From Muscardinus avellanarius (taxonomy: Eukaryota; Chordata; Mammalia; Rodentia; Gliridae), in the NCBI GenBank assembly GCA_963383645.1, contig OY726560.1, positions 83,548,593 through 83,612,592 of the forward strand: 64,000 bases of DNA, in the 5' to 3' direction. The stretch's first letter is position 1, and every line of letters begins with the position of its first letter. Shown piece by piece: positions 35,900 to 47,255 of this stretch. The notes under the pieces are model-generated. The model was not told where the DNA came from, did no database searches, and saw only the letters and a list, made by a program, of their open reading frames with translations. The position numbers and the translations under genes are program-made.

Positions 35900-36667
35900 C
35901 AGTTCAGTTTTGAAAGGTCTGAATTGTCAGTTGATTCCATCTTGTTCTTAGTGAGGTTAGGATCACCTATACTACAAAGTTTCTAAAGGCCTAATGATAT
36001 TAGAATGGTTACTTTTTTTGTTGTGTGGAAGATAACTTTCATTTTAGTGTCTTATAAAACTATTTTGCTACTGCATTATCTAAGTTCTTTCTTGCAAATT
36101 TAATTTCTTACCGATTTTGCATAGTTAATTATTTTCATTCTATCAGATGGCAAGACGAAATGATTTTTTTTAAAGGAAAAATAGATGGACTTCATAGAGT
36201 TGAAGGAAAAGAAGAGGAGATACTAGGAAAAGTAACTGGGAGAAGTAATAGAAAATTTAATCTCACGAAAGGAAGGAAAGAAGGGAAGAATTTCATAAAG
36301 GGAAAGGTTATCAGATTTAGGACTTTACGCAATTCAAGATCTCAAAAGAACTTGTAGAAGGAAATAATAGATGACCTGGAAGGGAATAGTTTGTGGAATT
36401 AGTCATAGAAGTACCTGAAGGTTAAGGGAGGCACTAAAGAAAATGTACGGGGCTTAGGGTCCAGCTCAGCAATTCAGATCCAAAATCTAACCTTGTGTAA
36501 GTAATCAAAAGTACAGCATTGTTAAGGGTCAGGTCAGACACTTATGTCACTGTGCTGTGCTGAGGAGCAGGGACACAAGAAAGGATTGTGATGGCTTTAG
36601 TTTTAAACGTGCTCAGTGTTATAAGGCTTGTCTGTGTCCGTAATGAAACATGCTTAGTAAGCAGTAA

Positions 36668-36892
36668 GTATGTCAGTGAACTTTCCATCACTGTGACAAA
36701 AGACCTCAGATAATCCGTTCTTAAGGCAGAAGAGTTTATTTTGATTCAGTGTTTCAAAGATATACTTGGTGTGGCAGAAAACAAAGTGTTTGTTTAGGGG
36801 TAGAGATAGAGGAAGAGGAAGAGGGAGAGGGAGAGGGAGAGGGAGAGAGGGAGGGAGAGAGAGAGAGAGAGAGGGAGAGAGGGAGAGGGAGG

Positions 36893-36944
<52 letters not shown>

Positions 36945-37125
36945 CAGGTGGGGGGGAAGGGTCAGTACCCCCTACAAGAGCAGGCTGCAGTACCTGACTT
37001 TCTTCCATGATGGGTGCCTCATCTCTTAAAGGTTCCACAACCTTCCAATAGCAGAACTGGGCTGGGAACCAAGCCTTTAAAACATGAGCCTTTGGGGGGG
37101 ACACTGTAAATCCAAACTATAGCAG
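36668..37125 (+). repeat. URR1-like DNA transposon remnant
   Basis: Starts actttccatcactgtgacaa and ends acatgagcctttggggggga then atccaaactatagca, as in a common rodent hAT-type repeat. It is split by the purine/GT array. Confidence 0.55.
36801..36945 (+). repeat. Polypurine (GA)n then (GT)n array
   Basis: About 95 bases of pure A/G, then about 42 bases of GT, then a short GA run. The long frames across it are low-complexity artefacts. Confidence 0.97.
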
Positions 37126-37328
37126 TATATAAATAGTCAAAAGTTGGATACTGATGAAGGACAGACATTCGGGAAAGAAGTAAAGTTTCAAGATAAAGTC
37201 ATTCACTTAAAAGTAACGCTAAATCTAAGAATAGGAGTAGGAGAGATTGTATAAAACAAAGTGTAGAAGTCTGAGAAACATCACATGACACATTACATAG
37301 TTTCTCTTTATCTGTTCCTATAACCCAG

Positions 37329-37507
37329 AACTTTTTAGAAAAATCAACTGAAAGAGAAACTCGTCAAGAATATGCTCTGGCGATGATTCAGTGCAAAGTT
37401 CTGAAGCAGCTGGAGAACTTGGAGCAGCAGAAGTATGATGATGAAGATATTAGTGAAGATATCAAGTTCCTTTTGGAAAAGCTTGGTGAGAGTGTCCAGG
37501 ACCTTAG
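37329..37507 (+). CDS. ATP6V1H: ATP6V1H exon (residues ~291-350)
   Basis: 179-base exon beginning at phase 0 (acceptor cccag) with NFLEKSTERETRQEYALAMI, then QCKVLKQLENLEQQ, the acidic stretch YDDEDISEDI and FLLEKLGESVQDL. It closes with two bases (AG) of a Ser codon. The donor is gtgtgt, weaker than those of the other exons. The acidic stretch and following helix lead into the linker between the N- and C-terminal domains of subunit H. Confidence 0.97.
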
Positions 37508-37572
37508 GTGTGTTAGTGGTATTATTTTCAAAATTCTCAGTATTGAATCTGTTGGGCTTTGAATGACTTACA

Positions 37573-37705
37573 TAGTTTTTTTGTTTTGTTTTGATGGGGC
37601 AAGAGGGCTTTTGCTTAGTTGCCAAGGCTGGTCTTGAACTCCTGGGCTCAAGGGATTTTCCCACCTCAGCCTTCTGAGTACTTGACACTAGAGGTGCACA
37701 TGCTG
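37573..37705 (-). repeat. B1/Alu-like 7SL monomer
   Basis: Antisense monomer without an ID half: aaggctggtcttgaactcct, cctcagccttctgagtactt. It is older than the dimeric SINEs. Confidence 0.7.
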
Positions 37706-37864
37706 ACTTAAATAGCTTTTAAAAAAATCTGAACTGGTTGGCAGCTATGAAAATCAAGCCTAAAATATGCCATGTCTTCTGTTGAGACATGTTTCATATG
37801 GCAATAGTTGGTTAGAGCTATGTGTTATCTCTTCATCATTTTATTTATATAAAGTGAATAATGT

Positions 37865-38070
37865 GGCCGGTTGTGGTGGCGCATGCTTGTAATCCCCATG
37901 CTTGGGTGGCAGAGACAGGAGGATCGCGCAGGTTCTAAGCCAGATGTGCTGGCTTAAGAGATCCTGTTTCCAAAAATTAAAAAGTATAAAATAGGTCTAG
38001 GAGTGTAGCCCGGAGGTAGAATGTCTTCCAGGAACTCCAGTACCACCAAAAAAAAAAAAAAAAAAAAAAA
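37865..38070 (+). repeat. B1-dID SINE, young subfamily
   Basis: Sense with a 26-base A tail. Exact 14-bp duplication aaagtgaataatgt at 37851-37864 and 38071-38084. Box B of the dID half is degenerate (ttccaggaactcc). Confidence 0.93.
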
Positions 38071-38649
38071 AAAGTGAATAATGTTGTAAGTCTAGTCAAC
38101 TTATCTCACATATAGAATATGATTGTTTCAAATACTAGTTTTCTTCTTAGGCTAACTGGCCCTACATTAAAGTAAGTTTATTCAAACAGGGCAGCCTGAT
38201 CAACTTACCTAGTACCTTCTGGTTATACTGAATTACTAGACAACATTTAATGGCTCTTTTAAGGAAAATTCAACTATGTCCTGACATTGTTTTCTACTAG
38301 CCAAGCACATTAAAATTTTTATATTATAAAACTTTGAATAACCAAGATACTATACATACATAGTAAATGGTTTTTGAATGAAAATGCATTGTAGATTGAT
38401 TTTGTTTTTAATTAACTTATCGTTATTTTTATAGTAAATTGCTTCTTCATTGTTGGCAGTCACATTGTAAAATATTGTACTAACTTTTAAAATTTTGTTT
38501 TTATGATACAATACTATAGCTTATTATGTTTATAGTATTGCTATGCTATTTTATTTTATGTCATAGTACCCTATTTTTACATATGTTCACATTATTATAC
38601 TTAGTGGTCTGGCACATAACAGTATTTCAAGTGTCATGATAGGAACCAA

Positions 38650-38838
38650 TTTTTTTTTTTTTTAAACTGGAGATGGAACCTAGGGGCAGTCTACCTTCAA
38701 GATACATCCTCAGCCCTATTTTATTTTATATTTTTAAACAGGGTCTCGCTAAGTTGCTGAGGCTGTCCTTGAACTGTGATCCTTCTATTTTAGCCTCCCA
38801 AGTACTGTGATTACAGGTTGGCACTAATATGCCCAGCT
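38650..38838 (-). repeat. B1-dID SINE
   Basis: Antisense, T tract then aactggagatggaacctagg; head ends aatatgcccagct. Confidence 0.85.
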
Positions 38839-39081
38839 TTGTTTAATATAGTTCTTGTTAAGTACTCAAATTAGACAGGAATGTTGGACCTTAGTACTAT
38901 AAATAAAAGAAAAAAATTTATGTGATTTATTAAGGATTATTTAATATATTTAATGGTAGTTAATATACAAAATTGTTCAGTCTTTGTAATTAAGTAATCA
39001 ATGAAGATATTTTATTATTAATTTTGGAGTAACTTTCAAGTTATTTTTATAAATTTAGAATTCTTTACAATTTTTTTATAG

Positions 39082-39207
39082 CTCATTTGATGAGTACAGT
39101 TCAGAACTTAAATCTGGAAGGTTGGAATGGAGTCCTGTTCACAAATCTGAGAAATTTTGGAGAGAGAATGCTGTGAGGTTAAATGAGAAGAATTATGAAC
39201 TCTTGAA
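39082..39207 (+). CDS. ATP6V1H: ATP6V1H exon (residues ~350-392)
   Basis: 126-base exon with acceptor tttatag and donor gtaagt. The first base completes Ser, then [20 protein letters not shown], followed by [20 protein letters not shown]. It ends with two bases of a Lys codon. This piece spans the interdomain linker and the start of the C-terminal domain of subunit H, the domain known to contact the catalytic head and rotor in the autoinhibited V1. No defects were seen. Confidence 0.97.
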
Positions 39208-39378
39208 GTAAGTGTTGATTCTACTTTACATTCTTAATACCTATTATTCAAATACTCACCAACACTTGTTTTTGTCACTCTTTAAATTTTATTTATTCTA
39301 TGGCTTTAATTTGTATTTTTTTGCGGAATAATGTGGCTCAATGCATTTTTATGTGCTTTTGGCTATTTGGACACTTTT

Positions 39379-39574
39379 TTTTTGGTGATACTGTAGATTG
39401 AACCCAGGAGCATTCTACTTCCAAATACATCCCTTTTAACTCTTTATTTTCAGACAGTATCTTACTAAGTTGCTGGAGGCCTTGCTAAGTTGTTGAGGCT
39501 GTATGCAACCTGTGATCCTCCTTTCTCAGCCTCCCAAGTACTGGGATTATAGGCATACGCCACCATGCCCAGCT
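39379..39574 (-). repeat. B1-dID SINE
   Basis: Antisense, ttggtgatactgtagattga to ccaccatgcccagct. Confidence 0.87.
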
Positions 39575-39642
39575 GAACATCTTTTTTTTTTATTTTTTAT
39601 TTTTTTTGATAAGTTGCCCATTCAAGTCCTTATTTTTATTTT

Positions 39643-39853
39643 TTATTTTTTTCAGTACTGGGAGTGAAACCCAGGGACATTCTATCTCTGAGCTACACTC
39701 CCAGCCCTATTTTTAATCTTTTTATTTTTGAAATAGGGTCTCAGTGAGTTGCAAAGGGCCTCACTAAGTATCTGAGGCTGTTTGTGAACCACTATCTTCT
39801 GGTGTCCACCTCCCGAATGTTGGAATTACAAGCATGTGCTACCATGCCTGGCT
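39643..39853 (-). repeat. B1-dID SINE
   Basis: Antisense, tcagtactgggagtgaaacc to taccatgcctggct; a T-rich stretch precedes it. Confidence 0.87.
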
Positions 39854-41579
39854 TTATTTTTATTTTATTTTGCTTGATATGGAAGTTCTATATTTGGAAT
39901 ATGTCATTTATATTCATCACAACTATTTTGTCTCTTTTTAATGTAATTTTACTCTTTAAAAGTTGTCTTATGGACAGAAGCTCTAAATTTAAATGTGGCT
40001 CAGTTTATTAATGTGTGGTTAGTGCTGGTGTTCTGGTTAGGAAGTTGTTGCCTCCCCCATGTCATGAAGATATCTTTCTAGGTAATTGTTTAGAACTTTT
40101 ACTGTTTAATCTCTGGCATTTAGTTCTCCAGTTCATCTGCAGTTGAATTTTGGGTAAGGTATAAAGTAGGAGTCAAAGTTCATTTTTGTCTTGCATGGAT
40201 GTCTAGTTGAACCAGCACTCTTTATTGAAAATAACATTCCCCAGTGTTTTTATGCTGACTTTGTTATGAGAAGGTAGCAATGTATATGCAAGAATTTTTC
40301 TTTTTAAGTGAGATGTTATCTCCATATCATAAAATTCACCTTTTCCAAGTACACAGTTCAGTGGTGTTTAGTATATTCACCGATATGTACAGTTATCAAC
40401 ACATTTTAGAACATTTCCAGCATTTCAAAAAGAAACCTTTTATGCTTTAGCTATCACCTCTCTATCCACCCATCTACGAGGCCCAAAACAACCACTAATC
40501 TGCTTATGTCTATGAATTTGCCTATTATAAAAATCTCAGAAATGGAATCATGTATTCGTCCTTTTTGTTTCTGACTCCTTTTGCTTACCATAATGTGTTT
40601 GTTCAAGATTCATCCATGTTCAGTACTTAATTTTTTTGTGGTTGAATAATATTTCACTGTATGGAATATTTATTAACTCATCAGTCTATTTATGTTTGGA
40701 TTGTTTTTACCTTTTGTAATTGTGAATAATGCTACAAATAATACTTGTTCTACAAGTTGGCATGTGAATATATGTTTTCTTTTCTCTTGCTTGAGAAACA
40801 ATTCTAACTAGGAGTAGAATTGTTGAGTCATGTGGTGACTCTCTATTTTACCCTTTGTGAAACTGTCAGACCATTCTCCAATCTTATGTTTCCTTAGCAG
40901 TGTTATGATGGTTTTGATTTTTTTGCCTCCTTGTAGGACTTGTTCTTTTCTGATTTTTCCTATTTAGTCATTTTAGTGGATGTAGTTTTTTTCATTGGGT
41001 TTTCTGTTTGTTTTTAAATTCTAATGATCTCAAATATCTTTCTTATGATTATTGTCCATTAGTATATCTTCTTTGGAAAAGTATTTAGATCTTTGGCTCA
41101 TATTTTATTAGGTTGTCTCTTTATTATTTAGTTTTAAATCTACTTTATATATATATGCTCCTTGGCTTATGTAGGGGTTACAGCTTGATAAAGCTATTGT
41201 AAATTGAAGATGTGTTTGATATATGTGACCTACCAAACATAACAACACAGTACTTTGTAGTATTCCAGTTATTTACCCTTGCGATAACATGGAGTTGTGT
41301 TTCCCTGCCATTGCCCAGTTGTCACAAGAAACTGGGCAGTATTCTGTTTCAAATTGATTGCTTGAAAAAAGTTACAATTCAAAACTCAAAGGATGGGTTT
41401 TATTGAATGTGTATTGCTTCACAGCATCACAAACTCAAAGCTTGTAAGGGGATTGCCTGTAAATTGTGATACAAATCCACAATCAGATAAATGATTTGCA
41501 AATATTTTCTCCCATTTTGTGTGTTGTCTCCTCATTTCCTTGATAGTGTTCTTTGAAGCATAAAAGTTTTAAAATTTTA

Positions 41580-41792
41580 GCCGGGTATGGTGGTGCATGT
41601 TTGTAATCCCAGCATTCGGGAAGCAGAGACTGGAGGATTGTGGTTCGCAGACAGCCTCAATTACTTAGCGAGGCCCTCCGCAACTCAGTGGGACCCTGTT
41701 TCAAAAATAAAAAGAATAAAAATAGGGATTAGGGTATTGCTCGGAGGTAGAATGCCCCTGGGTTCTATCCCCAGTACCATAAAATTTTTTTT
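41580..41792 (+). repeat. B1-dID SINE
   Basis: Sense, gccgggtatggtggtgcatg to ccccagtaccat; short duplication aaaatttt on both sides. Confidence 0.9.
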
Positions 41793-42087
41793 GATCAAGT
41801 TCAATTTATTTTTCTTAATTTCTTGTGGTTTTGGTATTATATCAAAGAATTCATTACCAAGCCTCATGTTACAAAGATTTATTTCTATGCTTTCTTTAAT
41901 ATTTTTGTAGTTTTAGCTCTTATATTTAGGTCTTTGATCCACTTTGAGTTATTTTTTATAAATGTGTGAGGTAAAGATTCAATTCTTTTGCATGTGGCTA
42001 TCCATTTGTCCCAATACATTGTATTGAAAAGACTATTCTTTTTCCTTAAACCATCATGTCACCCTTGTAAAAAATTAGCTGCTTGTT

Positions 42088-42291
42088 TCCGGGCGTGGTG
42101 GTACACGCTTGTAATCCTCTCGTTTGGGAGGCAGAGACAGGAGGATCGCACTGGTTTGAAGCTAGCCTTGCTAGTTTAAGAGACCCTGTTTCCAAATAAA
42201 AAATATAAAATAGGTCTGGGAGTGTAGCCCGGAGGTAGAAGGGTTTCCAGGAACCCCAGTACCACCAAAAAATATATAAATAAATAAATAA
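42088..42291 (+). repeat. B1-dID SINE, young subfamily
   Basis: Sense, ccgggcgtggtggtacacgc; dID half reads gggtttccaggaaccccagt, then an (AAAT)n tail. Confidence 0.9.
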
Positions 42292-42580
42292 GTTAATTGT
42301 AGACATAGAGTGTTATTTCTGGACTCTGTACTGGTGCTGAAACCAGTACCACATTGCGTCAATTACTGTAGCTTAACAGTAAGTTCTGAAATGGAATGTT
42401 TCCTTTAGCTTTTTTTTTCTTCCTTCTTAAAAATGAATGTAATAAGACTATACTTTATTAACACTGTTACTAAACTTAGTGTCTAGTTAATGGGATTAGA
42501 ATTACTGCCAGATTTGGCTATTAAGACAATATAATAATTACTATATGTACACCTTACTGTGTAGCTATTATGCAATCTTT

Positions 42581-42811
42581 GTTTTTTTTTTGTTTTTTTT
42601 GTTTTTTTTTTTGGTGGTACTGGAGTTAGAACCTAGAGGCTTTCTACCTCCAGCTATACTTCCAGACCTATTTTATATTTTATTTGGAAACAGGGTCTCA
42701 CTAAGTTGCTGAGAGCCTCACTAAGTAGCTGAGGCTGGCTTCGAACCTGTGCGATCCTCCTGTCTCAGCCTCCCAAGCATGGGGATTACAAGCATGCACC
42801 ACCACGCCTGA
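42581..42811 (-). repeat. B1-dID SINE
   Basis: Antisense, full length, with a T-rich tail broken by G. A tgcaatctt repeat at about 42570 and 42822 is a possible target duplication. Confidence 0.9.
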
Positions 42812-42967
42812 CTTTTTTTATGCAATCTTAAGCAAATTTTATTATAACAAAGATAGAAGGGACAGAATAATAAAGCACTGCACCAGAGGGATGCAGTAGA
42901 GTGCCTTGAAAATAAGACACTGAAGTTTTTGAGCATAGAACATTTTTTTAATAAGAATTTATTATTT

Positions 42968-43290
42968 CCCATCCTGCTTAACCAATAGCCTTTCTATCTG
43001 CCAGACTTGATGCAGGTATGAGCCCACCTGTTATCTCCCATGCAAGCCTTTTGATACGATTATGAGGATTCCCTATCTCCCATCCTGCTTAACCAATAGA
43101 TAGTCTTTCTATCTGCTCCTGATATAGTTATGGGCTTGCTTATTATCTCCTGTGCAAGCCTTTGTTTTGATTATAAGGATTCACTATCTCCCATCCTGCT
43201 TGACCAAGTCTTTTTGTCTGTCCCTGACCAGATTGCAGGTGTGGGCCTGCCCATTATCTCTGGTGCAAGCCTTTGTTGTGACCAAGATGT
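42968..43290 (-). repeat. Three 111-bp direct repeats in U3
   Basis: Units start with cccatcctgctt at 42968, 43079 and 43190, each followed by tctatctg-like and tatctcc..gtgcaagcct blocks. This is the position and form of LTR enhancer repeats. Confidence 0.85.
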
Positions 43291-43454
43291 GGTACTTGGT
43301 TAACAAAGTCAGGGGTCACATGGTATATGCCCTCTTTGAGGGAGGCCTGTACCATCTTACTGCATCCTTGGGGAGTTTTAGCCTTTTTAAAAATTTCTGT
43401 CTGCTAAAAGTTACTAATTATGTAAACTTGTCTTTAAAATATTAAAGCCCTGGG

Positions 43455-43535
43455 GCCAGGATGTAGCTCAGTGGCAAAGTGCCTGCTTTTCAGGTGCAGC
43501 ACTTTGGGTTTGAACCCTGGTTCCAAAAAGATAAA
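43455..43535 (+). repeat. ID SINE
   Basis: Free tRNA-derived element with box A ggatgtagctcagtggc and box B gggtttgaacc. A near-exact duplication around taaagccctggg / gaaggccctggg flanks it. It is inserted in the U3. Confidence 0.8.
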
Positions 43536-43674
43536 ATATGAAGGCCCTGGGCTACAACTCTTTTGTGTAATTGGTAATTGCTTGAGTGCTTGAGTAGTAC
43601 CCAGGCCTTGACTACTTTTTACATTTTGAAATTAATACCAAACCAATTTTCCAATACCAGCACATTCCCCACCA

Positions 43675-43692
43675 ATCCCCCCTCTTTCTTTT
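43675..43692 (-). other. Polypurine tract of the second LTR copy
   Basis: Minus strand AAAAGAAAGAGGGGGGA lies about 10 bases before the U3 start, longer than in the first copy. Confidence 0.65.
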
Positions 43693-44589
43693 AATTTCCT
43701 GACACCCATCAGGCCAAAGAGAACGGGGACAAAGAAGGTCAATCGAGCTACTTCCATGATGAGAGGGGTTGAAGTGGGATCCTGGCTTTGAGGGTACAAG
43801 GAAGTCACTTGGAAGGGTTAGATCAGCCAATGTTTGAGGTGTCCATGGCTATCCAAGGGGCTCTGGCTGATGTTTATCTGGGATATTATCTGGAGCATCA
43901 TCTGAAGCTTGATGGCTTTAATTCTGTTGAAGACAAACTTAACCACACAATTTAGTAACCATAGGCCAAATATAAGCATGAATAGAATGGCCTCCAGAGG
44001 TCTCAAAGAGGCAGGCTTAATAGAAACTTACTGAAAGTCTTTTAACTAAGTTTTATATAAGACCATCTTTATCACATATACAAACACACATTCCACAAAT
44101 GCTTATGACTTGACTTAACCTTTTCATTTTTATCCTCATCTTTTCTTTCCCCATTTGGGACAATCTTAGGATAAACCTTACTTTATACAAAATACTTTCT
44201 TAAAATTTCCTTCCTCTCTATCCTTTTTTCACCAAAAATTTTTTACACCCATACACTTTCCACATCTGTCTCTTGTTCCTACATACAAGCTAACCCCCAA
44301 ACAATACCGTTTTACAATGTTGTTTTTACAGCAACAATTTAGAAACCCATTTAAAAAAGTAAAATCTTGTTAAAATTCAAATCCTAACTCAGTATGTTTA
44401 GAGTAGGGCTTGTGAATCTATAATGTAGATTTTCCAGTGTGTCCAGGTGATAGGGTTGCTGCTGGTTTGTACATCATATTTTGGGTGTCAGGATCTCAGA
44501 GCCATGTGGAGAAATGATTTAAGTCACTGAGTATAGGGATTGACACACTTTGTCTATGTTTAGAAAGTATATATTATATGCTTGCTGAA

Positions 44590-44720
44590 CCCTATCTCAA
44601 CTGCTCAATTCTGCCACTGTAGTGGCAAAGCAGCTATGAACATAAGTAAACTAATAGGCGTGGCTGTGATTCAGTAAAACTTTCTTTACAATGATGGATA
44701 GCAGCCAGGTTTGTGTAACC
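44590..44720 (+). repeat. MER5-like hAT remnant
   Basis: Contains ctcaattctgccactgtagt, ggcgtggctgtgattcagta and aaaactttctttacaa, typical of an old hAT-Charlie non-autonomous family. Confidence 0.65.
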
Positions 44721-44784
44721 TGCTGACCTCCCTCATTTGAGGTATTTAGAATAATTAATGTTAATACTTTTAAGGACTTTTCTC

Positions 44785-45112
44785 TTATTTAAATATGATT
44801 TTATTGGTGCATCATATTGCGGTTTAGTGTGATAGACACATGCATGCACCCAGTGCATTTCCTCCCACTCCTTTCCCATCCCCATTCATGATATTGTATC
44901 AAGTCTCTTTTCTTCTCACTCTACTCCCTCCCCAAGACCCTTCCACTATTCCACTGATATCTCTCCTCATTATTTGAAGTCCCTTTTGTTTCCCCAGTTT
45001 TTTTTTTTCCAGCTTCCACATATGAGAGAAAACATCTTATTACCCTTGACGTCCTGAGACTGGCTAGTCTCACTTAGGATAATGTTCTCTAGTTCCTTCT
45101 ATTTACCTGCAG
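44785..45112 (-). mobile_element. L1 3' end, part of an inverted insertion
   Basis: Reversed L1 3' UTR (tgattttattggtgcatcat) continuing to ctcacttaggataatgttct in the ORF2 end. It joins head-on to + strand ORF2 at about 45113. Confidence 0.8.
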
Positions 45113-45800
45113 ATGTCCTCTAAAATGAAAATTATAGAACACTAAAGAAAGAAATCGAGGAAGACTTTAGAAGATGGAAAGATCTCTTATGTTCTTGGAT
45201 AGGAAGAACAAATATCTAAATGGCTTTATTACCAAAAGCCTTATATAGATTCAGTACAATCCCCATTAAAATACCAATGTCATTTTTTAGAAAACTAGAA
45301 AAAGTGGTGTAAAAATTCATATTGAAAAACAACCCAGAATAGCCAAAGTAACACTTAGCAATAAATACCACATTGGAAACAGCAGTGCCTGATTTTATTT
45401 TACAAAGCTGCAGTAATAAAACCAGCATAATATTGGCACAAAGATAGTAACATAGACCAATGGAAGAGATTAGAAGACAAAGAAACAAATCTTCACACCT
45501 ATAGGCAGTTGATTTTTGACAGTGGGACTAAAATACATATACTGGAAAAAAGATGGCCTTTTCAACAAATGATACTGGGAAAAATGACTATTTTTTTTTT
45601 TTTTTAGGAAATTACAGTGAGTCCTGAATGTCTTATCCCGCACAGGAGTCAAATCAAAATTGATGAAAGATTTAGAAATTAGACCAGAGACTACAGCTGC
45701 TATAAGAGGGCTTGGGACCAACTTTCCCAACTTATAGGCACTGGTAGAGAGTTCCTCAATAAGAACCCAAAGCTCAGAAAATAAAAAGGGGATCGATAAC
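45113..45800 (+). mobile_element. L1 ORF2 fragment, inverted 5' part
   Basis: Sense ORF2 sequence: agaagatggaaagatctctt, aaagccttatatagattcag, ggcagttgatttttgacagt. Placed beside the antisense 3' end, it is the product expected from twin priming. Confidence 0.8.
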
Positions 45801-45959
45801 TGGAATTTTATGATAGTATAACATGCTTATAGTTTTCCCAAACAATTTAATATTAAAATATCAAAATAATGTCAATTTAGTTTTTTGAAAATGTTTCAGT
45901 TGAATTAAACTAAACTTTAGAATTATCTGTAAGTTTGCTTTTTAGAAAGGACACACATA

Positions 45960-46183
45960 GCCGGGCATGGTGGCACACGCTTGTAGTCCCACTACTTGAT
46001 AGGTTGAGACAGGAGGATCATGCAGGTTCAAAGCCAGCCTTAGCTACTTAGTGAGGCTCTCAGCAACTTAGTGAGACCCTGTTTCCAAATAAAAAAATAT
46101 ATGTATATATAAAATAGGTCAGGGAGTATAGCCTGGAGGTAGAAAGTCCCTGGGTTTCATTCCCAGTACCAAAGGGAAGGGGG
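45960..46183 (+). repeat. B1-dID SINE
   Basis: Sense, full length. Exact 16-bp duplication agaaaggacacacata at 45944-45959 and 46184-46199. Confidence 0.94.
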
Positions 46184-46959
46184 AGAAAGGACACACATAA
46201 TTTGAAGTGTTCAAAATATAAATATATGGAAAACTAAATGTGTTTCTTCTTTCATCTTATCAGTTTCATATGCTTGAGTTAGAGGAATTGCTGTCAGGGT
46301 GCAGTTGTGCTTCATGTATGGCTAGACAGTCAGCAGATAGTCACAGATTCCAGTTCCAGTGTTTGTAGTGTCTTGAGGCACATTACTAACTTTATCTCCT
46401 TGATGAGTCATGGTTCCTGTGGAGAATGTATGTAGAGTCAGTCGTGGGCTGTCTTTTTTCCTCTACAGTTGAAATCCAGATTTTCAGTTAACCTGAGAAT
46501 AGATGTGTAATTACTTCACAATGAGATGATTCCTTGATTGACATCGAGGTTCTTTGTCAGTGCTTCCTGTTTTTAGTAGACTTTTGCTAGTTGACAGGTT
46601 GAGCTGGTGACAGGAAAAAGTAGGCAGAGACTTAAGCCTCAGTCTTAAGAGGCATAGCCAAATAAATGTGATCTAGACACTAAACAAATTTCATAGATTC
46701 ATACATACAAAGCAAAGATGGAGTTTTATTATTCATGTATTTGCTTTAATGCCAGTAATATAAACAAAGATAGGTTATGATTTGTTTTCTAGTAATGAGC
46801 CTAAGAAACAAAACATACTTTGTAAATGAATGGTTGTATGAAATGGACCACTAGATAGTTTTAATTTAATTTTATTACATATTTTATATACTTATTAAAT
46901 TGCTAATTATATATAACTAGTAGTTCTAAAGAGATAGTAATATCTCAAGCATTTTGATA

Positions 46960-47190
46960 AAATTAGGAGATTGGGGAAAGGGTAGAGGGAAGGGGAAAAG
47001 GAGGCTTGAGGAAGGAAACAGACCAAATAATGTTATTTATTTAAATGAATTTTTCACACCTAAAAGCACTAGTTTGCAAAGGGAGGGAGGGAGACATACC
47101 AGGAAATGTGTGCATGTATGAATATATCACATTGAACCTCACGACCATGTATAACTACAATGTCCTAATTAAAAAGAAAGAAAGAAGGTG
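46960..47190 (+). mobile_element. L1 3' end
   Basis: Sense purine-rich tract (ggggaaagggtagagggaag), then gtgtgcatgtatgaatatat and a tail that grew into AAAG and then CA repeats. Confidence 0.7.
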
Positions 47191-47238
<48 letters not shown>

Positions 47239-47255
47239 ATACACACACATACAAA
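47191..47255 (+). repeat. (CA)n microsatellite
   Basis: Pure CA to about 47236, then interrupted. It extends the L1 tail. Confidence 0.95.

Larger units (their letters stand above)
26428..37328 (+). other. ATP6V1H: ATP6V1H intron
   Basis: Donor gtaagt, acceptor aacccag. It contains SINEs, a solo LTR, the HNRNPR retropseudogene and microsatellites. Nothing recognisable is seen at 26570-26970, 27240-27755, 29640-30600, 30845-31145, 32706-33000, 33120-34020, 34240-34860, 35095-35815 or 35900-36660. Confidence 0.9.
37508..39081 (+). other. ATP6V1H: ATP6V1H intron
   Basis: The shortest intron in the window. It holds three SINEs. Nothing recognisable is seen at 38085-38645 or 38840-39081, both AT-rich. 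Confidence 0.9.
39870..42440 (-). mobile_element. Old L1 (L1M-type), antisense
   Basis: Diverged L1 3' half. The segment 40300-40900 (taaaattcaccttttccaag, ccactaatctgcttatgtct, ggaatcatgtattcgtcc) is the classic ancient L1 3' region in reverse. 41490-42080 continues with ttctcccattttgtgtgttg and tttgatccactttgagttat, and 42300-42420 with the tgctgaaaccagtaccacat region. It is interrupted by SINEs at 41580 and 42088. No frame survives. Confidence 0.8.
42955..44560 (-). mobile_element. LTR element, second copy (3' part)
   Basis: Minus-strand relative of the 816-5654 element. It has a U3 (42955-43664) starting TGTGCTGG at 43664, a polypurine tract at 43675-43692 and an internal region to about 44560. 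The internal part aligns by eye with 3060-3300: ttgaagacaaacttaaccac and the run catttgggacaatcttagga are shared. R, U5 and the 5' part are missing. No coding frame is recognisable. Confidence 0.75.

Noticed and set aside
36749..37104. Frames of 82-116 codons rich in Glu-Arg or Ser-Leu-Pro
   Set aside because: Low-complexity translation of the GA/GT microsatellite.
42968..43290. Regularly spaced repeats that could suggest a CRISPR-like array
   Set aside because: The repeats are contiguous 111-bp tandem units in an LTR of a mammalian genome, with no spacer pattern.
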